Below are positions 15,839-23,685 of a stretch of 64,000 nt of DNA, in pieces. Position numbers and translations under genes: made by a program. Origin of the DNA: an uncultured Oscillospiraceae bacterium (GTDB taxonomy: Bacteria; Bacillota; Clostridia; Oscillospirales; Oscillospiraceae); the NCBI GenBank assembly GCA_910587395.1, contig CAJULJ010000004.1, forward strand, positions 1 through 64,000, in the 5' to 3' direction. The notes under the pieces were generated by a model. The model worked only from the letters and a program-made list of their open reading frames with translations, made no database searches and had not been told where the DNA came from. How positions within the stretch are numbered: the first letter of the stretch is position 1; every line of letters starts with the position of its first letter.

Positions 15839-16798
15839 ATGGACTTCCTGCTCTCATTTTTGAACTCAATGCCCGGCGCCGTGGGGCAGGGGCTGGCCTG
15901 GGGCGTCATGGCCATCGGGGTGTACATCACCTACCGTATCCTGGACGTGGCTGACCTGACCGTGGATGGCTCCCTGGCCACCGGCGGGGCGGTGTGCGCT
16001 CTGCTCATCAGCATGGGGGCCAACCCCTGGCTGGCCATGCTGACGGCGCTGCTGGCGGGAATGCTGGCGGGGCTTGCCACGGGGCTGTTCCACACCGTGT
16101 GCGGCATCCCCGCCATCCTGTCCGGCATCCTCACCCAGTTGGCGCTGTACTCCATCAACCTGCGCATCATGGCCATCGGGGACGAATCCGCCAAGACCAA
16201 GAACTCCCTGGCCATCAGCGTGGACCGGCACGATCTGCTGGTGTCCTCCCGGAACATCCGGAAGCTGACGCCGGAAAATCCCATTCTGCTGCTGGTGGTG
16301 CTGGTGGTGGTGGTCATCGCCGTGCTATACTGGTTCTTCGGCACGGAGCAGGGGTCCGCGCTGCGCGCCACGGGCTCCAACGGCAATATGGCCCGGGCCC
16401 AGGGCATCAACACGAACGTGAGCAAGGTGCTGGGGCTGGTGGTGTCCAACGGTCTGGTGTCCCTGGCCGGGGCCCTGCTGGCCCAGTATCAGGGCAGCGC
16501 CACCGTGGATATGGGCCGGGGCGCTATTGTCATCGGCCTGGCCGCCGTCATCATCGGCGAGGTGCTGCTCAGCGGGGTGTTCCGCAACTTCGCTCTGAAG
16601 CTGCTGGCCTGTGTGATCGGCGCGATCATCTATTACGGCGTCATCACCTTGGTGCTCCGCCTGGGGCTGGAGACTACCGATCTGAAACTGCTCACCGCCC
16701 TGGTGGTGGCCGTGTTCCTCACCATCCCCTATTGGAAGGGCAGATACTTCTCCAAGGCCGTCAAACCTGCGAAGAAGGAGGAGAGCGCCCATGCTTGA
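15839..16798 (+). CDS. ABC transporter permease (TrpY-like)
   Basis: The 319-residue product starts at ATG 15839, 6 bases after GGAGGA; an ATG at 15833 abuts the ribosome site. It has about eight to nine hydrophobic helices and the BPD_transp_2 features DLTVDGSLATGGAV near the N-terminus and ALRATGSNGNMARAQGIN in a cytoplasmic loop. This is typical of the permease paired with PF04392 binding proteins. It forms the membrane channel for the ligand captured by the upstream lipoprotein. It overlaps the ATPase gene by 8 bases. Confidence 0.9.
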   Translation: MDFLLSFLNSMPGAVGQGLAWGVMAIGVYITYRILDVADLTVDGSLATGGAVCALLISMGANPWLAMLTALLAGMLAGLATGLFHTVCGIPAILSGILTQLALYSINLRIMAIGDESAKTKNSLAISVDRHDLLVSSRNIRKLTPENPILLLVVLVVVVIAVLYWFFGTEQGSALRATGSNGNMARAQGINTNVSKVLGLVVSNGLVSLAGALLAQYQGSATVDMGRGAIVIGLAAVIIGEVLLSGVFRNFALKLLACVIGAIIYYGVITLVLRLGLETTDLKLLTALVVAVFLTIPYWKGRYFSKAVKPAKKEESAHA

Positions 16799-17585
16799 CG
16801 TGAAAAACATCTATAAGACCTTCAACCCCGGCACGGTGAACGAAAAGACCGCCCTGCGGGGAGTGTCCCTCACCCTGAATGACGGGGATTTCGTTACCGT
16901 CATCGGCGGCAACGGCGCGGGCAAGTCCACGCTGCTCAACGCGGTGGCGGGCGTCTGGCCGGTGGACGAGGGCTGCATCTCCATCGGCGGGGTGGATGTG
17001 ACCAAGCTGCCGGAGCACAAGCGGGCGAAATACATCGGCCGGGTGTTCCAGGATCCCATGATGGGCACCGCTGCCACCATGCAGATCGAGGAGAATATGG
17101 CCCTGGCCGCCCGCCGGGGGCGGGTCCGCACCTTGCGCCCCGGCATCACCCGGGACGAGCGGGACCACTACCGGGAGATGCTGAAAATTTTGGACCTGGG
17201 GCTGGAGGACCGGCTCACCTCCAAGGTGGGGCTGCTGTCCGGCGGCCAGCGACAGGCGCTGACCCTGCTCATGGCCGCGCTGCGTAAGCCTGACCTGCTG
17301 CTTCTGGACGAGCACACCGCCGCCCTGGACCCCAAGACTGCGGCCAAGGTGCTGGACGCCACCGAGCGCATTGTGCAGAAGGACCGCCTCACCACGCTGA
17401 TGATTACCCACAATATGAAGGACGCCATTGCCCACGGCAACCGGCTCATCATGATGTACGAGGGGAACATCGCCCTGGACATCTCCGGGGAGGAGAAGAA
17501 GAAGCTCACCGTGGAGGACCTGCTGGCAAAGTTCGGTCAGGCCACCGGGTCCGACGAGGCGGACGACAAGCTGCTGTTGAGCTGA
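16791..17585 (+). CDS. ABC transporter ATP-binding protein (TrpZ-like)
   Basis: The 264-residue product is a single nucleotide-binding domain with Walker A GGNGAGKST, Q-loop FQDPMMGT, signature LSGGQRQ, Walker B LLLLDEHTAALD and switch histidine (MITHNMKDA). It powers the preceding permease. It starts within the permease's last codons (ATGCTTGACG), showing translational coupling. A strong terminator follows 20 bp after the stop, closing the three-gene operon. Confidence 0.93.
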   Translation: MLDVKNIYKTFNPGTVNEKTALRGVSLTLNDGDFVTVIGGNGAGKSTLLNAVAGVWPVDEGCISIGGVDVTKLPEHKRAKYIGRVFQDPMMGTAATMQIEENMALAARRGRVRTLRPGITRDERDHYREMLKILDLGLEDRLTSKVGLLSGGQRQALTLLMAALRKPDLLLLDEHTAALDPKTAAKVLDATERIVQKDRLTTLMITHNMKDAIAHGNRLIMMYEGNIALDISGEEKKKLTVEDLLAKFGQATGSDEADDKLLLS

Positions 17586-17604
17586 TGCTCAGACTGAATA
17601 CAGG

Positions 17605-17640
17605 AAGCGCCGCTCTGCACCGGCAGGGCGGCGCTTTTTA
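17605..17640 (+). terminator. Terminator of the ABC transporter operon
   Basis: A 9-bp GC stem AAGCGCCGC/GCGGCGCTT (17605-17636) is followed by TTTTTATTTTTATT, a textbook intrinsic terminator. Confidence 0.9.
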
Positions 17641-17664
17641 TTTTTATTCAAATAAAAATAACGG

Positions 17665-17692
17665 TTGACTTTCATAAAATTTATGTTATATT
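17665..17692 (+). promoter_or_regulatory. Promoter with embedded operator for the DUF2089 gene
   Basis: TTGACT (17665-17670) and TATATT (17687-17692) are 16 bp apart. The spacer holds a perfect 13-bp palindrome, CATAAAATTTATG (17673-17685), placed where a bound repressor would block polymerase. The downstream gene is a DNA-binding protein, so autorepression is likely (inference). Confidence 0.65.
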
Positions 17693-17717
17693 TAATTTTA
17701 CGAAAGGGGGCGCGGCC

Positions 17718-18014
17718 ATGGATATGGTTCCCATCTGGATGGCGAGCCTGGAGGACGAGGACGCGGCGTTCATCAAGCGGTTTGTTCTGGCCTCCGGCTC
17801 GCTCAAAGAGATGGCGGTGCAGTATGGCGTCAGCTATCCCACGGTGCGGCTGCGGCTGGATCGGCTGATCCAAAAGATACGACTGGCTGAGACGGCGGAG
17901 GCGGACCCCTATGTGGCGCTGGTGAAGCGGCTGGCGGTGGACGACAAGCTGGACTTTGACACGGCCAAGCTGCTGCTCAGCGAGTACCGGAAGACGAAGG
18001 AGGAGCGACAATGA
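17718..18014 (+). CDS. DUF2089 family helix-turn-helix protein
   Basis: The 98-residue product matches the DUF2089 core closely: PIWMASLEDEDAAFIKRFVL, then GSLKEMAVQYGVSYPTVRLRLDRLIQK, which forms a helix-turn-helix of sigma-70 region 4 type. An acidic C-terminal helix follows. Family members are small regulators; their regulons are largely unknown. GGGGGCG precedes the ATG. Its stop overlaps the next gene's start (ATGA), and that gene encodes a small membrane protein, a pairing suggesting a membrane-linked regulator or its target. Confidence 0.85.
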   Translation: MDMVPIWMASLEDEDAAFIKRFVLASGSLKEMAVQYGVSYPTVRLRLDRLIQKIRLAETAEADPYVALVKRLAVDDKLDFDTAKLLLSEYRKTKEERQ

Positions 18015-18382
18015 ACACGGGATTTCACTTTGAGAAGGACATGGACCTGTTTATCATGGAAATGCAGGACATGCCCGTGATTTTGGCGTTGATGGCCGCA
18101 GCGGTCGCAGTGGAGATTTTTCTGGCGGTGAAGAAGGACGGGCGGCTGGGTCTGGCGCTGCCGGGGCTGTGGCTGCTGCGGTGCGTGGTGCAAGCGATCG
18201 TCTGGATGGTCCAGGTAAGCGGCTACTCCTCGGTGGCGGCCATGAGCGGAACGCTGGCCGTGGCATTCCTGGTAGAAAACATCCCCACGCTGCTGTTGTT
18301 GGCGGTCTATGGTCTGTGCCGCCTGTGCAAGCGCTGGAAAACCGTACAGCAGGTGAAAAAGACCCGCATTCAAGACCTGTAA
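18011..18382 (+). CDS. Small integral membrane protein coupled to the DUF2089 regulator
   Basis: The 123-residue product has three hydrophobic helices (about residues 20-38, 48-68 and 74-102) and a basic C-terminal tail (CKRWKTVQQVKKTR). No known domain is recognised. Its start overlaps the regulator's stop, and the two share one promoter. It could be a sensor for, or the target of, the DUF2089 protein. The DNA just after its stop changes character into mobile-element-like sequence. Confidence 0.75.
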   Translation: MNTGFHFEKDMDLFIMEMQDMPVILALMAAAVAVEIFLAVKKDGRLGLALPGLWLLRCVVQAIVWMVQVSGYSSVAAMSGTLAVAFLVENIPTLLLLAVYGLCRLCKRWKTVQQVKKTRIQDL

Positions 18383-18615
18383 GCAAAACCCCGCCGGAGA
18401 TGTGGCGTTGCCATAAGAAAACATGAGAAAACCCAGTAAAATCAATGTTTTTTAAGGGCAGCGGAAAACGGGGCGGAGCAAACAACTGAACAACAGCATA
18501 GAAAACGGGTAATGTCAGCAAGGCATCGCCCGTTTCTGTGCCCCGGCAAACGCCGAAGATTTTGAAAAAGTCTGCGGCGTTTTTTATGTCCAGACACCGA
18601 AAGGAGCGGAAAGCC

Positions 18616-18852
18616 ATGCCAGTATTCCGCGTAGAAAAGAACAAGAGCTACACGGTCATAGGGTCGAACCGCTTCCTCTCAAATCGTTTCCTTTCCAACG
18701 CTGATGTGTGGACAATTAGCAATTTCAATTCCTTGTCCCGCAAGGGCTTCCGGCCTCGGTTCCATGGGGGCTGGTATAGTATCATTCCCAGGCCCGATTT
18801 ACTGAAATACTGTCAACATCTGAATTTACAAGAGGTATCGTATGAGCGGTAA
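18616..18852 (+). pseudogene. Truncated ICE replication-initiator/HTH gene fragment
   Basis: The start (ATG 18616 behind AAAGGAGCGG) and the first 14 residues, MPVFRVEKNKSYTV, match the N-terminus of helix-turn-helix/replication-initiator proteins of Clostridial integrative elements. The conserved continuation (SNHHLRN...) is replaced by an unrelated sequence with a small tandem duplication (NRFLSNRFLSN). The frame stops after 78 codons, overlapping mobC by 11 bases. I read it as a broken gene whose 5' end is retained. Confidence 0.55.
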
Positions 18853-19243
18853 AAAATCAGCGTTTTACAACTCCGAAAACCAGTCAACACTGGTTGCCGG
18901 GAAAAAGCGTATTCGGAGCACTTCCGTCTGTGTCTGGCTATCCCCGGACGAACAGGCAAAAATCCGGGAGCGCATGGCGGAGGTTGGCATCTGTAACCTT
19001 TCGGCCTATATGCGGAAAATGGCCCTCAACGGCTATGTGCTCCATGTTGACCTTGCGCCCGTCAAGGAGATCGTTTCCCTGCAACGCCGGTGTGCGAATA
19101 ACCTCAATCAAATTGCTGTCCGGGCAAATATCTATGGCGGAGTTTACCCTGATGAAATCAAGGCCCTGCAAAAGGACTATGCGGATTTATGGGGGCCGCT
19201 CTCTGAACTGCTGGAGAAACTTTCGGAGGTAGTGACGCTGTAA
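18842..19243 (+). CDS. MobC-like plasmid mobilization relaxosome protein
   Basis: The 133-residue product has the MobC layout: a basic N-terminus, a ribbon-helix-helix-like segment (RSTSVCVWLSPDEQAKIRERM, then NLSAYMRKMALNGYV) and the C-terminal signature RRCANNLNQIAVRANIYGGVYPDEI. MobC proteins bind near oriT and help the relaxase melt and nick DNA. The gene looks intact, but no relaxase follows, so it is probably an orphan. It is in the usual position just before the oriT-like hairpins. Confidence 0.8.
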   Translation: MSGKKSAFYNSENQSTLVAGKKRIRSTSVCVWLSPDEQAKIRERMAEVGICNLSAYMRKMALNGYVLHVDLAPVKEIVSLQRRCANNLNQIAVRANIYGGVYPDEIKALQKDYADLWGPLSELLEKLSEVVTL

Positions 19244-19285
19244 GCGCATAAGGTCCGGGAGCGTCAGCGGCAGGACCGCAGACAA

Positions 19286-19384
19286 GGGGACTTCTGGTCA
19301 CAGCGACCAGAAGTCCCCGGCGGGTTTGGGGGCACCCCAACAAGCATTTTCGCCCTGCGAAAATCGCAAGTGTTATACACTTGC
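19286..19384. other. oriT-like hairpin cluster
   Basis: Three perfect inverted repeats lie in 100 bases: a 14-bp stem (19286-19299/19305-19318), TTTTCGC/GCGAAAA (19347-19363), and GCAAGTGT/ACACTTGC with a TAT loop (19366-19384). A short GGGG-CCCC repeat lies between the first two. Such clusters directly after mobC are typical of transfer origins. The nick site cannot be named. Confidence 0.5.
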
Positions 19385-19393
19385 CTTGCTTGC

Positions 19394-19837
19394 TTACGTT
19401 ATCGGAAATTTCTGATAACGTAGGGCAAGCAGGGCGGCGGCATGGCTGTTCAGAGCCTGAACGACATAGCCGATCCCCTTGCGGCGGTCGGCGGAGAGGG
19501 CTCCGGTGATCCCGCTTTTCTCCAAAAAGTCCAGCTGCGCCGACGCCGCGGCGGCAAGGGGCTGATGGGAGAGGACCTGCCGGAGGAGATACAGAATGCC
19601 CCGAATGAGCATGGTGTCGCTGTCGGCGTCGAAAACGAACATGTCCCCCTCCCGACGGACATCCAGCCATACGTGAGACTGGCATCCGGCAATGGGGGAG
19701 AGGCCGGCGCGGCGCTCATCGCTCATGACGGGAAGGGAGGCGGAGAGGGAAAGCAGATAGGTGTACTGGTCGAAGGGGTCCTCCAGCCGCTGAAAATTCC
19801 GAATGATCTGATCCTGAGCCTGGCGTATATCAGCCAT
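19394..19837 (-). CDS. sufE: SufE-like sulfur acceptor protein
   Basis: The 147-residue product is of normal SufE length, with the invariant sulfur-accepting cysteine in SPIAGCQSHVWL (Cys52), the N-terminal QIIRNFQRLEDPFDQYTYL helix and the C-terminal SRxxG-type region as DRRKGIGYVVQALN. It takes persulfide sulfur from SufS and passes it on. It overlaps sufS by 8 bases and ends the operon. SufBCD are absent here, so this pair probably serves a dedicated sulfur-transfer job for the upstream redox genes. A 9-bp inverted repeat (TACGTTATC/GATAACGTA) covers its last codons. Confidence 0.88.
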   Translation of the reverse strand: MADIRQAQDQIIRNFQRLEDPFDQYTYLLSLSASLPVMSDERRAGLSPIAGCQSHVWLDVRREGDMFVFDADSDTMLIRGILYLLRQVLSHQPLAAAASAQLDFLEKSGITGALSADRRKGIGYVVQALNSHAAALLALRYQKFPIT

Positions 19838-21056
19838 GATACACCTCCGTCACGTCTAAAACCTTTTGAACACCGGCAAGGAAGGCGTCCACCTCATCCT
19901 CGGTGTTATAAAAGGCGGGGGATACCCGGAGCGTTCCGGTGACGCCCAACCGGCGCATCAGGGGCTGGGCACAGTGGTGGCCGGAGCGCAGGGCGATGCC
20001 CAGCCGGTCCAGCAGGGCGGCGGCATCAAAGGGGTGGACGCCCGTCAAATTGAAGCTGAGGGCGCCGGCCCGGTGGGAAGGCGCGCCGTAGACCTGGATA
20101 CCGGGCATGGCGCGCAGGCCGGCCTCCGCCCGGGAGAGCAGGGCGGCTTCCCGCCGGGCGATTTCCTCAAGGCCCAGCCGGGTCAGGTAGTCCATGGCCG
20201 CGCGGAGCCCTATGATGCCGGCGATGTTGGGGGTCCCCGCCTCAAGTCCGGCGGGGGGCGGGGCGTAGGCGGAGCGGAGCTCCTCCGCCTGATCCACCAT
20301 GCCGCCGCCAAAGACGCAGGGGCGCAGCTGGTCCAGCAGGGAGGCTTTGACATAGAGCACGCCGGTTCCCGTGGGCCCCATCATCTTATGGGCGGAGAAG
20401 GCGAACGCGTCGCAGTCCAGCGTTATCATATCCAGCCTGCCGTGGCGCAGGCCCTGGGCCCCGTCCACCACCAGCCAAGCCCCCGCCCCGTGGACCTCCC
20501 CGGCGATTTCCCTGATGGGATTGCAGACGCCCAGCACATTGGAGACGGCGGTGACTGCCGCCAGACGCACCTGAGGCAGGGTCAGGAGGCGGCGCAGCTG
20601 CTCCCGGTCCAGCTCGCCGGAGCCGGTGATGGGGACGATGTGAAGCTGCGCCCCTGTGCGGGCGCACAGCTCCTGCCAGGGCAGGAAATTGGAGTGGTGC
20701 TCCAGGACGGTGACCAGGATGTGGTCTCCGGGAAGGATCAGGTGCTCCAGGGAGCGGGCCAGAAGGTTCAGCCCCTCCGTGGCGCCGGAGGTGAAAAGGA
20801 TCTCCCGGCTGTCCTCGGCGCCGAGAAAGCAGGCGGCAGTCTGCCGGGCTTCCTCCAGCTGGGCGGTGGCCGTCTCACTGAGCAGGTGGGCGCCCCGGTG
20901 GACGTTGGAGTGGGTCTGGGTATAATAGCGCTCCATGGCCCGCCAGACCGGGAGGGGCAGCTGGGTAGTGGCGGCGTTGTCCAGGTAAATGAGGGGACGG
21001 CCGTAGACTTCTTGGGAGAGAATGGGGTATTCCGAGCGTATGGCGTTGATATCCAT
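19830..21056 (-). CDS. sufS: SufS-type cysteine desulfurase
   Basis: The 408-residue product is a class V PLP enzyme with IYLDNAATTQLP at the N-terminus, TSGATEGLNLLA, the PLP lysine in AFSAHKMMGPTG, and the active-site loop ALRSGHHCAQPLM with catalytic Cys, which is diagnostic for group II (SufS/CsdA) desulfurases. It removes sulfur from cysteine to give an enzyme persulfide and alanine. AAGGAG precedes ATG 21056. It lies 67 bp after the ACP-like gene, with a hairpin between, and is coupled to sufE. Possible clients are the operon's Mo-cofactor or Fe-S proteins (inference). Confidence 0.92.
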   Translation of the reverse strand: MDINAIRSEYPILSQEVYGRPLIYLDNAATTQLPLPVWRAMERYYTQTHSNVHRGAHLLSETATAQLEEARQTAACFLGAEDSREILFTSGATEGLNLLARSLEHLILPGDHILVTVLEHHSNFLPWQELCARTGAQLHIVPITGSGELDREQLRRLLTLPQVRLAAVTAVSNVLGVCNPIREIAGEVHGAGAWLVVDGAQGLRHGRLDMITLDCDAFAFSAHKMMGPTGTGVLYVKASLLDQLRPCVFGGGMVDQAEELRSAYAPPPAGLEAGTPNIAGIIGLRAAMDYLTRLGLEEIARREAALLSRAEAGLRAMPGIQVYGAPSHRAGALSFNLTGVHPFDAAALLDRLGIALRSGHHCAQPLMRRLGVTGTLRVSPAFYNTEDEVDAFLAGVQKVLDVTEVYHG

Positions 21057-21080
21057 GGCACAAACTCCTTAATAGGCGAG

Positions 21081-21110
21081 CGGACACATCCCGGAAAAGG
21101 AATGTGTCCG
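21081..21110 (-). other. Intra-operon hairpin before sufS
   Basis: A 9-bp perfect stem CGGACACAT/ATGTGTCCG lies in the 67-base gap between the ACP-like gene and sufS. No T-run follows on the minus strand, so it is more likely an RNA processing or stabilising element than a terminator. Confidence 0.45.
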
Positions 21111-21123
21111 CGGTGCGGTTTCT

Positions 21124-21549
21124 CTATGGGGCGGAAGGGGCGGTGAGGGCCTCCCATACCAGATCCCCCAGATCGTCCAGACCGGAAATCCGGGCGGCGG
21201 GCATGGCGGGAAGGGTGATGTCCAGGGCTTTTTCAATGCCCCGCAGGAGCAAAACCTTTTTGGCCATGACGGAGGTGGAGCCCATGCAGTCCTTGGTGGT
21301 ATCCAGCTCCTTGACCAGCTCGGGGGCGATTTTGGCGCTCTGGGCGATGCTCAGCTCCGCCAGCGCCTGGAAGGTGGCGGAGGGATGCTCCTCCTCCCGG
21401 AGCATAAAACGGAGAAATACATAGGAGCGGATATGGGCGCGGACGGTCTCTCGATCCGGCGCAGGGGCGGCCTTTAGCGCGCGCAGGTGCCGTTGAGCCT
21501 CCTCCCGCGCCGCCAGGAGCCGGAGGAGGACCTCATCTTCCGTCCCCAT
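21124..21549 (-). CDS. Small protein with acyl-carrier-protein-like C-terminal half
   Basis: The 141-residue product shares one base with the upstream isomerase gene (TGATG), so the two are coupled. Its C-terminal half reads like a carrier protein: the KDCMGSTSVMAKKVLLL stretch occupies the place of the phosphopantetheine-serine helix (candidate Ser91 or Ser93). It is followed by IEKALDITLP and a last helix LDDLGDLVWEAL, matching helices II to IV of ACPs. The canonical DSL is not conserved, so modification is uncertain. The N-terminal half is a charged helical region. It sits directly before SufS/SufE. The function is unknown; a tethered acyl or sulfur carrier is one idea. Confidence 0.5.
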   Translation of the reverse strand: MGTEDEVLLRLLAAREEAQRHLRALKAAPAPDRETVRAHIRSYVFLRFMLREEEHPSATFQALAELSIAQSAKIAPELVKELDTTKDCMGSTSVMAKKVLLLRGIEKALDITLPAMPAARISGLDDLGDLVWEALTAPSAP

Positions 21550-23078
21550 CAGGCAACCACGGCCTCCACGCCGAACAGCTCCGCCAGGGCGATGAGCTCC
21601 TTGGTGAAGTCGCCGTAGACCAGGGGCAGGTGCATACCCACCTCACACTGCTTGTTGAAAAAGTCCTCCTGGTCCTTGACCCGGATGAACACGGGGCCGC
21701 TGCAATTGTCCTCCTCATAGCCGCCGCCGGCCACGACGACGCCCTTGCCCACAAAGAGCTTTTTGCCGTCGGGGGAGAAACGGCACAGGGTGATGGCCTG
21801 TCCCGCGTCCCGGTTCCAGTCGTAGCGGAAAACGGCGCCGAACTTCTGGTCAAAGGCGAAATGGCGCAGGGCGAAGGGGCCGTTCTGAGCGGGGTCCTTC
21901 ATGCGGCGGTGGGCCACCGAGTGCTGCACGGCGTAGAGATTGGTGGGATCGGCCATGAGCTTTGCCACCTCGGCGTCGTTGGCATGGCGCACGTTGAGCT
22001 TGCCGTTGTCGTAGACCAGGGGATAGGCGTTGCCCATATAGGGAGACATGTGGGACACGGCGATCAGCGCCTGCTGAGACAGGACGCAGGCCACATCAAA
22101 CTCACAGGAGGAGGGGATGCCCTGCTCCATGAGGAGGGAATGGGTCATGCAGAAGGTGAACTTCATCTCGTTGATGCGGCGGGTGGAGCACACGTCGGGA
22201 CAGGGGACGGTGAAGCCGTTGCAGTCCTTCAGATTCAGGTTTTTCTTTACGGTGACATAGGCGATGAGGGTGTTGATGAGATACTCCCGGCTGACATGGG
22301 TCTCGGCGGCGGAGCCCATCAGCTCGTCGGCCAGGGCCTCCACCTCCTTCATGTCGCCGTCGGTCAGGTCGGGGGTGATCCGGCCGGGGGTGGTGTGGTT
22401 GCCGCCCTCCACGGCGGGGGACATCTGATCCAGCAGCTCATGGATGTTTACGTGGCGGAAGTGGACGCCGAAGCGGGAGGTGACGGCGTCGAAGTTGTTG
22501 AAGGTGTCGAAGGTGCTGCAGGAGGTCTCCCCGGCGAAGCGGCTGGCCAGGAGAATATTGGTGCTGCGGATGACCTTCCGGGCCCGGAACACCCCCAGGC
22601 GGAAGCCCACCTGCTGCCAGGTAAGGTTGGCATAGACCAGATGATCCTTCATGGGCTTGCAGCGCAGGCAGGCCGTGTCGGAGATGCCGGTGATGGTGTC
22701 CGGAGAGAAGAGGATGGGCTTGTTGAAGCGCTCCACCAGCTCCAGCACCAGATCGTCGGTGCCCAGGTTGGGGTAGGCCACCAGGACATCGGAATCGGGC
22801 ATGGCGGCGGCAATGCGGGTCCACTGCTCCTCGGAGTTATCCCAATCGTCGGTGCGGCCCAGGTTCACAGGCTCCAGAATCTCCACATTACAGGGCGCGC
22901 AGGCGCGGAGCTTGTCCAGGAAGTCCTGGGCCTTCTGCGCGTTGGCCAGCCGGTCATAGCCGGGCTCCAGGGCCTCCCCGGTGCCGAAGCGGCAGGGGCC
23001 CTCATAGTAGTATTTGTGCTCCAGGCCGGTGGTCACGGGCCGAACTTTCAGAACGATTTCAGACGCTTTGTTGATCAT
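21549..23078 (-). CDS. L-fucose/L-arabinose isomerase-fold protein, function unknown
   Basis: The 509-residue product starts at ATG 23078 behind AAAGGAGG. The general layout, with Rossmann-like N-terminal strands (DVLVAYPNLGTDDLVLELVERFNKPIL) and a C-terminal barrel ending in MHLPLVYGDFTKELIALAELFGVEAV, fits the fucose-isomerase superfamily. It is shorter than true FucI (about 590) and is unusually Cys-rich (CLRCKP, DCNGFTVPCPDVC, SCEF). No sugar kinase, aldolase or transporter for a sugar lies nearby; the neighbours are a Mo-oxidoreductase and a desulfurase. An aldose-ketose isomerase or another isomerase of a small hydroxy acid is possible. I would not assign a substrate. Confidence 0.6.
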   Translation of the reverse strand: MINKASEIVLKVRPVTTGLEHKYYYEGPCRFGTGEALEPGYDRLANAQKAQDFLDKLRACAPCNVEILEPVNLGRTDDWDNSEEQWTRIAAAMPDSDVLVAYPNLGTDDLVLELVERFNKPILFSPDTITGISDTACLRCKPMKDHLVYANLTWQQVGFRLGVFRARKVIRSTNILLASRFAGETSCSTFDTFNNFDAVTSRFGVHFRHVNIHELLDQMSPAVEGGNHTTPGRITPDLTDGDMKEVEALADELMGSAAETHVSREYLINTLIAYVTVKKNLNLKDCNGFTVPCPDVCSTRRINEMKFTFCMTHSLLMEQGIPSSCEFDVACVLSQQALIAVSHMSPYMGNAYPLVYDNGKLNVRHANDAEVAKLMADPTNLYAVQHSVAHRRMKDPAQNGPFALRHFAFDQKFGAVFRYDWNRDAGQAITLCRFSPDGKKLFVGKGVVVAGGGYEEDNCSGPVFIRVKDQEDFFNKQCEVGMHLPLVYGDFTKELIALAELFGVEAVVA

Positions 23079-23167
23079 AGACAGGTTCCTCCTTTTCGTA
23101 TACGGTGCTGCAAACATTTGTGGGATGTGGATCCGGTAAAACGGCGGGCCGGGTCTGGAGCCGGGGA

Positions 23168-23680
23168 TCAGAAATAGCCCTCCAGAAGCGGCTTGGCCAG
23201 CTTGCTGAGCGTGTGGCCGCCTCCCTCAATCTCTTCGCCGTCCTGGAGCAGCCTCAGCGCTCCGTTGGGGCAGGCCCGGACGCAGGCGGGGGAGAGGCCG
23301 TGGCGGATGCGTTCGATACAGCCGTCGCACTTCTGCATCTTGTTGTGCTTGTCAAAGGCGGGGGCCCCAAAGGGGCAGGCCATGGCGCAGGAGTGACAGC
23401 CGATGCAGTGGGTGGTGTCAAACAGGGTAAGGCTGGTCTCAGGGTCCTTGAACAGGCAGCCCACAGGACAGGCGTTGACACAGGGAGCGTCCTCACAGTG
23501 CATACAGGCCACGGAGAAGTATTCCGCCGGGTCGGCGGCATCGCTCTGCTCCTGGCAGAACACGCAGCGGAAGGGCCGTTCTCCGTCGCGGATGGAGATG
23601 TCGTTCTGGTCCATACAGGCGATGGCGCAGGCGCCGCAGGCGGAGCATTTTTCCATATCCAATTCAAAACGCAGGGCCAT
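23168..23680 (-). CDS. Four-cluster ferredoxin subunit of the molybdopterin oxidoreductase
   Basis: The 170-residue product, starting at ATG 23680 after AAGGAG, is a DmsB/PsrB/HycB-type electron-transfer subunit. Its cysteine sets are CSACGACAIAC, CVFCQEQ with CMHCEDAPCVNACP, CIGCHSCAMACP, and CDGCIER with CVRACP, enough for four [4Fe-4S] clusters. It would wire the molybdopterin subunit to an electron donor, here probably the FAD/NAD protein two genes upstream. No signal peptide is present, so it works in the cytoplasm. The gene begins 5 bases after the Mo-subunit stop. Confidence 0.92.
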   Translation of the reverse strand: MALRFELDMEKCSACGACAIACMDQNDISIRDGERPFRCVFCQEQSDAADPAEYFSVACMHCEDAPCVNACPVGCLFKDPETSLTLFDTTHCIGCHSCAMACPFGAPAFDKHNKMQKCDGCIERIRHGLSPACVRACPNGALRLLQDGEEIEGGGHTLSKLAKPLLEGYF

Positions 23681-23685
23681 AGAGC

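Larger units (their letters stand above)
18400..19390 (+). mobile_element. Remnant of a mobilizable/conjugative element
   Basis: This 1-kb island lies between the DUF2089 operon and sufE. It holds a truncated gene starting like the replication-initiator/HTH proteins of Tn1549-type elements (MPVFRVEKNKSYTV), a complete MobC-like gene, and a cluster of hairpins resembling oriT, but no relaxase, integrase or transposase. The relaxase expected after oriT is missing; the sequence runs straight into the 3' end of sufE. Exact ends are not visible and I found no clear direct repeat. It is most likely a deletion remnant. Confidence 0.65.
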
